Made by a program: the position numbers and the translations under genes. Positions 53,607 to 62,550 of a stretch of DNA of 64,000 nt are shown here, piece by piece (positions within the stretch are counted from its first letter, which is position 1; each line of letters begins with the position of its first letter). The notes beneath the pieces are model-generated. The model had not been told where the DNA came from. It did no database searches and saw only the letters and a program-made list of their open reading frames with translations. Source of the DNA: an uncultured Dialister sp. (GTDB taxonomy: Bacteria; Bacillota; Negativicutes; Veillonellales; Dialisteraceae); the NCBI GenBank assembly GCA_902462205.1, contig CABQAR010000008.1, forward strand, positions 11,866 through 75,865. The letters run 5' to 3'.

Positions 53607-53632
53607 AAAAGCCTCCGCAAGGGGGCTTTTTA
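53607..53632 (+). terminator. Terminator after the DAACS gene
   Basis: AAAAGCCTCC / GGGGGCTTTTT arms with a GCAA loop. It merges directly into an H1 heptad array. Confidence 0.85.
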
Positions 53633-54215
53633 AAATTAGGAATTTGGAATTAGGAATGAGGAATGAGGAATAGCGGTGCGCTGCGGCAAATAATATAGCG
53701 GCGAGAATATAGTAGCCAGTAGGCAGTAGGCAGAAGCCAGAAAACAGAAGTCAGAAATCAGATATTAGAAATCAGTAGCCAGTAGTTAGAAGATAGAAAG
53801 CTGACATCAGATATTGACAATAACAAATCCTTGCTTGCTGTTATTCTCGAATGAAGGAAGTATTTAAAACCTGCAACCTCTGCCCAGATTCTTCATTACA
53901 TTCAAGAATGACAGGGCAAGGGCTGTTTACCTTTATCGATATTACCTGTCTGCCGTCATCCTCGAGCGGTGGGAAGAATAGAATGTTTGCAGATGTTTAT
54001 CTCAAATAAGACGATGAGCGAAGGATCTGGCAGAGGATAATAGTAAGAATAGAATACAGGAAAGCCCTCTTCTTTAGAGGAGGGTGGCGGCGTAGCCGTC
54101 GGGTGGTGCCCTCCGGGAGGACGAGAGCGAATCTACTCCTGAAATGGGGAAATAGTAGTCGGTAGTCAGAAATCAGAAAATAGTTGATAGTTTTCAGTTA
54201 TTAGTTTTACGCGGG
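53633..54215. repeat. Mosaic intergenic repeat region 10
   Basis: Forward orientation directly after the DAACS terminator: H1 (53633-53672), A (53673-53706) and a long regular H2 array (53707-53820). These are followed by G/D-tail (53828-53940), G (53944-54040), block C (54060-54155) and H2 (54158-54210). It is the clearest example of the heptad arms. No gene is seen before the third riboswitch. Confidence 0.83.
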
Positions 54216-54414
54216 AAATAAATGTATCGGAGCCATATAAATATTAAATTTTCGCAGCCATCCTTGAGTGATCTTCTCAGGTATTCCATATTTCTCCTGC
54301 CATACCTATATTCCCAATGGGGATTTCCTTTTATCTCATCTGCCAACTAATAATAGCCAACCTCTTTTATGCAGAAAATGAATAAAAATCCGAAAATCCA
54401 TGATTAAAAAATAC

Positions 54415-54443
54415 TGTACAAGGAAAACAAAATCGCTTATAAT
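54415..54443 (+). promoter_or_regulatory. Promoter of riboswitch-AgcS unit 3
   Basis: TGTACA (54415-54420), a 17-base spacer, TATAAT (54438-54443). Confidence 0.6.
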
Positions 54444-54460
54444 ACATTTACACTATTTTT

Positions 54461-54632
54461 GGATGATGTATACGGAAAAAGACACATGTCTGCCGAAGGA
54501 GTAACACTATCAGGCGTTCTTAGGAACACGAAACCGTGTACGGACATAACTCTGGAGAGGGCCATATAAGGCCGCCGAAGGTGCAGGGGCGCGGTATTCC
54601 CGCTCTAATCTCTCAGGCAAAAGGACAGAGTC
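54461..54632 (+). ncRNA. Tandem glycine riboswitch 3
   Basis: Closely resembles riboswitch 2: the first aptamer has CCGAAGGAGTAACACTATCA, and the second has TCTGGAGAGGGCC, GCCGAAGGTGCAG and TCTCAGGCAAAAGGACAGAG. Upstream of the third AgcS-type gene. Confidence 0.93.
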
Positions 54633-54672
54633 GGTGGGAATACGGACATATTCCAGCCGGCTCTGTTTTTAT
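54624..54672 (+). terminator. Riboswitch expression-platform terminator 3
   Basis: ACAGAGTCGG / CCGGCTCTGT outer arms and GGAAT / ATTCC inner arms followed by TTTTT. The start overlaps the end of the aptamer, so ligand binding can compete with the hairpin. Confidence 0.8.
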
Positions 54673-54744
54673 TTGGCAGAGTCGGTTTTTTAGTGAGACT
54701 ATTCCGTTGATACGGGAAATAACAGTGTGGGAGCGTGGATGTGA

Positions 54745-56130
54745 ATGTTGCTTGACGTATTGAACCAGATTGATTCCATTGTATGGGGGCCGTGGCTCCT
54801 TGTCCTGCTGGTTGGCACCGGCATATACCTGACCATCAGGCTCAGCCTTCTGCAGATGGTGAAACTGCCGCGGGCCCTCCGCCTCATCTTCTTCGCCAGG
54901 AATAAAGGCGACGGAGACATTGACAGCTTCAAAGCGCTGATGACGGCACTCGCTGCCACCGTCGGCACGGGAAATATTGTCGGCGTGGCCACCGCCATCA
55001 AGCTGGGCGGCCCGGGCGCGCTTTTCTGGATGTGGGTGGCCGCCTTCTTCGGCATGGCGACGAAATACGCCGAAGGCTGCCTGGCCGTCAAATTCCGTTC
55101 CGTGGATGAAAACGGAAATATCGCCGGCGGACCGATGTACTACATCGAACAGGGACTGGGCAGGAAATGGAAGCCCCTTGCCGTCGCTTTTGCCTTCTTC
55201 GGCACACTGACCGCCATGCTTGGCTCAGGCACCACCACGCAGGTGAACGCCATCACCGCCTCCCTCCATGAATCCATGGGCGTGCCGATCATTCCGTCCG
55301 TGGCAGTGATTACCATCCTCGTCGCCATCATCACCTTCGGCGGACTCAAATCCATTGCGAAAGCGGCGGAAAAAATCGTGCCCGCCATGGCCGTCCTCTA
55401 CTTCCTGACCACCGTGGCGCTCCTGATCATGTTCGCAGGAGACATTCCCACGGCGATAGCGGAAGTATTCGAAGGCGCCTTCGAAGGAACCGCCGCCGTC
55501 GGCGGATTTGCCGGAGCAGGCATCATGCTTGCCATGCGGAGCGGTATCGCCCGCGGACTCTTCTCCAACGAATCCGGATTGGGCTCCGCCCCCATCGTGG
55601 CAGCCGCAGCTAAAACCAAATGGCCGGCGGAACAGGGCCTCATCTCCATGACAGGCACCTTCATCGACACCATCATCATCTGCACACTGACAGGACTGAC
55701 CATCATCGTATCCGGCAAATGGATGGAAGACGTGAACGGCGCCGCCCTCACGCAGGCGGCATTCAGCAACGGCTACGGAGACATCGCGCCGATCCTCCTC
55801 ACCATTTCCCTCTCCCTCTTCGCCTTCACCACCATCCTCGGCTGGAACTACTACGGCGAACGCTGCTTAGTCTACCTCGTCGGCGTCAAAGGTATCCTTC
55901 CCTACCGCGTGCTCTACGTACTCATCATCGCAGGGAGCGCCTTTATGGAACTGGAAGAAATATGGGCACTGGCGGACATAGTAAACGGCCTCATGGCCAT
56001 CCCGAACCTGATCGCCCTCCTGGGACTCTCCGGCGTCATCGTCAAAGAAACCAAGAGATACTTCGAACACTTAGCCATCAGAGAAGCCAAGCTGAAAGCC
56101 TACAAAGCAAGAAGAATAGGAAAACAATAA
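54745..56130 (+). CDS. Na+:alanine/glycine symporter (AgcS family), copy 3
   Basis: A 461-residue paralogue very close to copy 1. It shares FKALMTALAATVGTGNIVGVAT near residues 55-76, GLFSNESGLGSAPIVAAAAKTKWPAEQGL near 271-299, and FAFTTILGWNYYGERC near 355-370. The ATG has GGGAG about 9 bases upstream, with TTG 54748 an alternative. A glycine riboswitch precedes it. Similar promoters, leaders and proteins suggest that the riboswitch-gene unit was duplicated as a block. Confidence 0.9.
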   Translation: MLLDVLNQIDSIVWGPWLLVLLVGTGIYLTIRLSLLQMVKLPRALRLIFFARNKGDGDIDSFKALMTALAATVGTGNIVGVATAIKLGGPGALFWMWVAAFFGMATKYAEGCLAVKFRSVDENGNIAGGPMYYIEQGLGRKWKPLAVAFAFFGTLTAMLGSGTTTQVNAITASLHESMGVPIIPSVAVITILVAIITFGGLKSIAKAAEKIVPAMAVLYFLTTVALLIMFAGDIPTAIAEVFEGAFEGTAAVGGFAGAGIMLAMRSGIARGLFSNESGLGSAPIVAAAAKTKWPAEQGLISMTGTFIDTIIICTLTGLTIIVSGKWMEDVNGAALTQAAFSNGYGDIAPILLTISLSLFAFTTILGWNYYGERCLVYLVGVKGILPYRVLYVLIIAGSAFMELEEIWALADIVNGLMAIPNLIALLGLSGVIVKETKRYFEHLAIREAKLKAYKARRIGKQ

Positions 56131-56136
56131 AAAGAG

Positions 56137-56164
56137 AAGCCTCCGAAAAAGGAGGCTTTTTTCA
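56137..56164 (+). terminator. Terminator after AgcS copy 3
   Basis: AAGCCTCC / GGAGGCTTTTTT arms. Confidence 0.88.
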
Positions 56165-57085
56165 ATGAGGAATTTGGAATTAGGAATGAGGAATGGTGGT
56201 GCGCCGCGACAAATAATGTAGCGGCGAGAATCAATAAGAAAGCCCTCTTCTTTAGAGGAGGGTGGCAGTCGAAGACTGACGGGTGGTGCCCTCCGGGAGG
56301 ACGAGAGTGAGTCTGTCCCTGAAAAGGGGAAATGGTAGTCGGTAGCCAGTAGTCAGAAGGCAGAAACATAAATAAATATAAGAGATCAGAAACCAGAAGA
56401 TAGTAGTTAGTTATTAGTTTTTGGAATCGGCCGGCAAATATATGTATGCACGCTTGCCTCTATTCCCGCCATTCGGCTGTACTTCCCCCGCATACGGTGA
56501 AAATCTGCGGATTGTATTTAAAACCTGTAACCGCTGCCCAGATTCTTCATTTCATTCGAGAATGACGGGGCAAGGGCTTTTTGAAATTAGGGATTTGAAA
56601 TGAGGAATTAGGAATGGAGGTGCGCCGCGACAAATAATGTAGCGGCGAGATTTAGTAGACAGTAACCAGTAGACAGTAGTCAGATATTCGGAAAACGGAA
56701 GTCAGATTATCAGAAATCAGTAATTACTTACTTGCTGTCATCCTCGAACGGAATGGAGCACCGCGGAATGTAGCGATGGCAAGCGAACCAATTTCAAAGG
56801 AGCTTGCGACGCATGAAATTAAGTGAGACGCCATACCCGACCAACGGGAGCGGTAAGGATCTGGCAGAGGATACAGGTAAAAATAGAAAATGGAAAAGCC
56901 CTCTTCTTTAGAGGAGGGTGGCGGCGTAGCCGTCGGGTGGTGCCCTCAGGGAGGATGAGAGTGAGCCTGTCCCTGAAACGGGGATAGTAATTAGTTGTCA
57001 ATGGCCGGACATCAGAAGACGGACATCAGAAGGCGGATATCAGAAGACAGAAAACAGAGATCGGTAGTTAGTGGATAGTTCATAG
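56165..57085. repeat. Mosaic intergenic repeat region 11 (two elements)
   Basis: Two forward elements in succession. First: H1 and A (56165-56232), C with CAGTC/GACTG middle hairpin (56238-56333) and H2 (56335-56425), then a D fragment (56440-56570). Second: H1 and A (56582-56652), H2 (56655-56725), long-form G with insert (56728-56880), C (56893-56990) and H2 (56990-57085). From 57085 to the autotransporter start the sequence is AT-rich with a promoter only. Confidence 0.82.
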
Positions 57086-57391
57086 TTGTAAGGATCGATC
57101 GGGAGATATATTTATATACTCTTATCCATATTGACGGCACTTTCTTGCATCTTTTGCTTAATTATAGTCGATGAAAATGAAAAAAATTTAGCCTATTAAA
57201 AATAGAATTAATCGAGCGACACAAATATATATGAGTATGTAAAATAGAAATTTCCACATAATATAAATTATTTATAAATATTTCTAAAATCTATATAAAT
57301 GAGAGGAGGTCGGTATTTGATATGTCTAAAAACACTGGTTTTGCGGGCATAAAATGGTGTAAAAATCGAGCCGATATAAATCTGCACAAAC

Positions 57392-57420
57392 TTGTATGGC
57401 TTATAAAAATATAGTATAAT
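57392..57420 (+). promoter_or_regulatory. Promoter of trimeric autotransporter 1
   Basis: TTGTAT (57392-57397), a 17-base spacer, TATAAT (57415-57420). The spacer and flanks resemble those before the second autotransporter. Confidence 0.7.
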
Positions 57421-57516
57421 AATATCGCTTTTGAACTCTCGTTGCCGCATCATATGCATATTTTGTCAGATTTATAGTAATCAAGTTACGAAGCTTTTTA
57501 CAGAAGGAGTCAGCAA

Positions 57517-60500
57517 ATGAATCATATTTACAAAGTCGTATGGAGCAAGGTAAAAAACAGTTATGTAGTCGTTTCAGAAATCGCAAAAGCCATGTGACAA
57601 GCAATTCCGGCAAAGCGATAAAAACGGCATTGGCGGCAGTCGTTGCCACAAGCCTGCTGTTTGGCGGCTATACAGGCGTTTCGGCAGCAACAGCGACGAA
57701 TCCTGCCGGAGAGGGGCTGGGAGTGGCCATTGGTACTGGATCTAACGCGCAGAGGGATGGTGTTGTGGCTATTGGTAAAAATGCACACACGAATTATGCC
57801 GGAGGCTCTGGTTATGCTAATGTTAATGGCGATGTAGCTATTGGTGAAAATGCAACGACCCATAGCTACTATGACCAATCCGGTTCTGTTGCGGTGGGAA
57901 AAAATTCCTATGTGGAAAATACAATAGGCCAACAGGAAAAGATTTTTGCTTTTGGACAGACTTCCTTTAATAAATTTGGATTTGGGAGTCTTCCGCAGCA
58001 ACCGGATAAGGTGGTTACAGGTGTTGCCGTAGGGGATAACACATATGTCCGCACGGGCGGAACTATGGTTGGTTCTCATAATTATAGAGGTAAGATCGGT
58101 GATATTACCGTTAATACTGACACCTACACAGAGAAACGGAAAGCGGGGTTAGGTATTTATTCCACTACAATAGGCGCTAACAGTTTTACAAACGGCACGG
58201 TAGCAACTACATCAGGTGCCCTTAATGTTATATCGAGTGATTATGATGGAAGTGATTCATCAAAAGCTACTAAAAACTTTGGCGCAACTATTAATGGTTC
58301 CTTAAACTCTATTGAATCTGCCACTTCAGGTGATAATGTTTCTGGTTTAGCTAATGCGGTAGTTGGTACTGCTAATAGGACCTTTAATTCAAATGGATCT
58401 TTGGTTTTTGGCGCTGGTAATGAAATTACTAATTCTATCGCTGCTGTAGGTACTACTTCTATAACAGGAAGCGTTTTGGGGGGACCATCTTCTGTTACTG
58501 CTATGGCTCAGGATATCAGAAAATTGGTAGGAGATGCAGAAAGCGGCGGCGCGACGCTGGCCTTCGGTGGTGGGAATAAGGCAGATTATACCCAGAAAAC
58601 CGCAATCATCGGTGTCAATAACACGGTGAAAGGCACGAGCAGTGCTGTCAGCAAATTCAACATGATTCAGGGATACAAAAATACAGCCACCAATGTAAAC
58701 CATGTAACCGTTATGGGTTCCAATAATACAATGGAAAATGGAACGTCTGATATCATCTTTGGCGACAATCATAAATTAACGGGAACCCATGCCAATAACA
58801 TCATTCTCGGCTCCACTGATACGGTCACAGAAATAACCGGGGTCAGTGAAACGGTCAGCATCGGTCATAATTCTGTGGCGTCAGCAGAAGATGCGATTGC
58901 CATGGGCACAGGTGCAAGTGCAACATCCCAAGTGAGCGTCGTAATCGGTGCAGGCAGCAAGGAAACGTCCACATCCACAGGGCATAATACGGCTGTGGGA
59001 TATGGGGATAAGCTGACCAATTCCGACTATGGAACGGCGCTGGGAAATTTCAACACAATAACAGACTCCTTCTCTGCTACGGCGATCGGACGGAATAATA
59101 ACCTGGAAAAAGCGAGCCAGTCAAATGTGATTGGCATTATGAACGGTGCTGCGGGTTTCGGAATAACCAGAACGGTTACCGGTAGTAATCAGAATATTCT
59201 GGGGAATCAGAACTCCGTACAGGGAGCCTCAAATGGAATCCTTGGCAATGAAAATGATGTGGCAACGGATAATACGTTCGTCCTTGGAAACAATGTCAAA
59301 ACGACAGTAGATAATTCCGTATTCCTTGGCGATAGCTCTGCGTATGAAGCAAGTGGTACTACGACAAAAGGATTGGATGCTTATACAAGTGATACCGTCG
59401 CAGGGAAAACGGTCAATTTTGCCGGCGGGGATAAAGTAGTCGGCATTGTATCTGTCGGTTCTGCCGATCAGACCCGCCGTATCCAGAACGTAGCTCCGGG
59501 ACTGATCAGTTCAACCTCCACGGATGCCATTAACGGAAGCCAGCTCAATGCGGTAGCAACAAAACTAAGCGATTCCGTAGCTGCTGCAAAGACCCACTAT
59601 TACAGTGTAAATGATATAAATTCTGCACTTAAGATTCTGGGCAATTATAACAATGACGGAGCGCAGGGCATTGCGTCCATCGTGGCAGGCATTGGTTCTT
59701 CCGTCAAAGTGGGAAGCAGCCAATTCCAAGGAGCGACAGCCAGCGTATTTGGTACATTGAATACAGTAGATGCTTCGACGGGTGGAACCTTTGATGGCGT
59801 GGCCAACAGCATCGTCGGTGTGGCCAATACGACAAAGAATACCAATGCAGCCCTCATCTTTGGCGCAGGAAATCTTATTACAAATTCTTACGGGGATGTA
59901 AATCTCGATACAAGCGCGCTAGATACAAGCACGCCTGAAGGATTGGCGGCATCACTGGCGGCAGCCGTGAAGGATAGCGGTGGAGATGTGCTGGTAATCG
60001 GCGGAGCGAACGCAGTAGACAATGGACAGTTCTCACAGGTGACCGGCATCGGAAATAAACTGACGGGCGGAACGACTCCAAGCCAATATAATTCCATTAC
60101 CGGTTCAAAGAATGAAGCCACAGACGTGCAGCATGTCACCGTGATGGGTTCTGAAAATAATGTGACAGGGACAAACGGTGCCCTTATCCTTGGGGATAAG
60201 AGGACATTGACGGGCGCAAACGGAAGCCTCGTTCTTGGCTCTTCTGCAAGCGGATTGACGACAAGTGTCAAGAATGCAGTAGTGATCGGCACGGAAGCGA
60301 ATGTGACGACAGAAGGCGGCGTAGCGCTTGGCGCAAACTCGGTTGCTGCCATAGATAAAGGTGTGGCAGGATATGACCCCTCCACGAAAGTAGCTTCCAC
60401 AGATATAGGTGCAACGTGGAAAGCGACAGCCGCAGCCGTTTCCGTGGGCAATGGAACGGCCGTGACCCGCCAGATTACAAGTGTGGCAGCGGGAAGTGCT

Positions 60501-61802
60501 GATACCGATGCGGTCAATGTAGCACAGCTGAAAGCATTGGAAACAAAGACGACAAATGCAGCAACTGAAGCTGCCAAGCATACCACCGTCAAAGCAGGTG
60601 ACTATGCAACTGTTACGGAAGGTGTGAATGCGGCCGGAGGAAAGGAATATACCGTGAGTGGGCCTAAACTTACCTCCGCAGATGGAACTGTCCAGATTGC
60701 AGATATCATGGACGGAGGAAAGAAGGTTGGATATAATCTCGCTGTCGATGTAACAAAGCTTGGCATCGAAAAGACAAAGGTGGAAGGCGGAGAGAACGTC
60801 ACCGTCACATCCAATACCGTTGGTGATACGACGACATATACCATCAAGGCTAAAGATACGACACTGGATGCATCGGCAGGGAATGCCCTTGCCATCGTGG
60901 GTAATACGCTGACCATGAGTGTAAAAGATACTTCAAACAATGAAGTCAAAGGCAGTGTGGACTTATCAGCTCTTGCTTCTGCGGTAGACACCGATACGAC
61001 TTATACCATGACCGGTACGGAAAATGCGGATAATACGACGACGATTACCCTGAAGGACAGTAATAACAATGCACAGACTGTGACGGTTGCAACGAAAGAT
61101 ACAAGGAACACGGTCAAAGCAGGAACGAATGTAACTGTTGATGAAGCAAAGAATACGGATGGAAGCTCTGTTTATACCGTGAATGTAAAAGCAGGCGGAC
61201 AGGTTGCCTCCGGGGATACGGGCATCGTGAGCGGAGACACCGTTTATAATGAAACCCGTGTAATAAGCGACGGCAACTATGTAAAGAAAGAAAACACGGC
61301 GGGAGCGAATATTTCTGCACTGGACAGCCAGGTAAAGACCAATGCGGATAATATTACAAGCCTTGGAAATACGATTAACAACATGGGTAGCCAGGTAGGA
61401 GAACTGGGCGACCGCGTCAATAAAGTAGGAGCAGGAGCAGCGGCACTGGCAGCCCTCCATCCGCTTGATTTCGATCCCGATGACAAGTGGGACTTCTCCG
61501 CAGGCTTCGGTAATTACCGCAATGCCAGCGCGGTAGCGGTAGGAGCGTTCTATCGTCCGAACGAAAGAACAATGTTTAATCTGGGATGGACGATGGGAGA
61601 TTCCAGAAACATGATCAATGCAGGCTTCTCCGTTAAGCTAGGCAGTGGTAATGAACAGATGAAATTATCCAAGTCTGAAATGGCGCAGGAAATTTCTGCA
61701 TTGAAAGAACAGAATGAAAAGACACAGGCGGAAAACAGAGAAATCAGATCCGAGCTGGAAGCATTAAAGGCACAGGTAGCACAGCTGGCAGCACATAAAT
61801 AA
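57517..61802 (+). pseudogene. Trimeric autotransporter adhesin 1, frameshifted in its signal region
   Basis: A YadA-type adhesin of about 1,430 residues. The original start is ATG 57517 (AAGGAG upstream), opening the extended signal MNHIYKVVWSKVKNSY. Compared with the intact neighbour, one base is missing in the A-run at 57585-57588, so this frame stops at 57595-57597. The rest is open in another frame, where it could only start from ATG 57540, which has no fitting ribosome site. The downstream part has the hydrophobic signal core (KTALAAVVATSLLFGG), YadA-like head repeats in two related modules, a neck (RQITSVAAGSADTDAVNVAQL) and coiled-coil stalk. The YadA barrel anchor (about 115 to 45 residues from the end) is followed by a charged coiled-coil tail. 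It may be a phase-off state, a pseudogene or a sequencing error. Confidence 0.75.
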
Positions 61803-61814
61803 AGGAATACAATG

Positions 61815-61839
61815 AAAGGCCTCCAAAAGGAGGCCTTTT
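61815..61839 (+). terminator. Terminator after autotransporter 1
   Basis: AAAGGCCTCC / GGAGGCCTTTT arms with an AAAA loop. Confidence 0.88.
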
Positions 61840-62010
61840 GAAATTAGGAATTTAGAATTTGAAATGAGGAATTGAAGTACGCCGCGACAGATAATATAGC
61901 GGCGAGGAGATGATGGAGAAGCCCTCTTCTTCAGAAGAGGGGGGCAGTCCGCAGGACTGACGGGTGATGCCCTCCGGGCGGACAAAAATAAATCTGCTCC
62001 TGAAACGGGT
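61840..62010. repeat. Mosaic intergenic repeat region 12 (compact H1-A-C)
   Basis: Forward: H1 (61841-61875), A (61874-61908) and C (61912-62010) whose middle hairpin is CAGTCC/GGACTG. The following 62010-62420 is AT-rich with no gene. Confidence 0.82.
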
Positions 62011-62421
62011 AAATGGTAATTAGCAGTTTCCTGCCTGCCATCATCATTAAGCCAGTAGAGCATTGCCATTTTCCAAGGTGTATGATTGCGGCGCAAATTA
62101 TTCGATGCTGTTTTGACTCTTGGGACTGACGGATAAAGGAGGCTGGTATTGCTGCTCTGCTGTTATCCTTGAGTGAAATTCGGCGAAGTAAAATATAACA
62201 TATACAAATAATAAATTTTCAGGCTGCTGATAATAAAAATTAATTGTGTAATATTATTGTACGTAGCCTCATAAAATAAAAGGCTCAAATTTAATAAATT
62301 TTATCGAAAGAATTATAAATTTTTTATAAAAGCATGGCGGTCAATTTCAATAATAGAAGAAGCATAGATTTTATCGATATATATGTTAAAAAATATATAC
62401 TTCATATAATAATGTTCAGAT

Positions 62422-62450
62422 TTGTATACCATATAAAAATATAGTATAGT
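62422..62450 (+). promoter_or_regulatory. Promoter of trimeric autotransporter 2
   Basis: TTGTAT (62422-62427), a 17-base spacer, TATAGT (62445-62450), paralogous to the promoter of the first autotransporter gene. Confidence 0.7.
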
Positions 62451-62550
62451 AGAATCACTATTTAATTTTTGTATACCCATAATACGCATGGTTCTTGTCA
62501 GGTTTGTGGCGGTTTAGGCTGCAAAGAGCATTTACAGAAGGGGACAGTGA

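Noticed and set aside
53700..53830. Regular short repeats resembling a CRISPR array
   Set aside because: The repeat unit is only 7 bases, degenerate and without unique spacers, and there are no cas genes.
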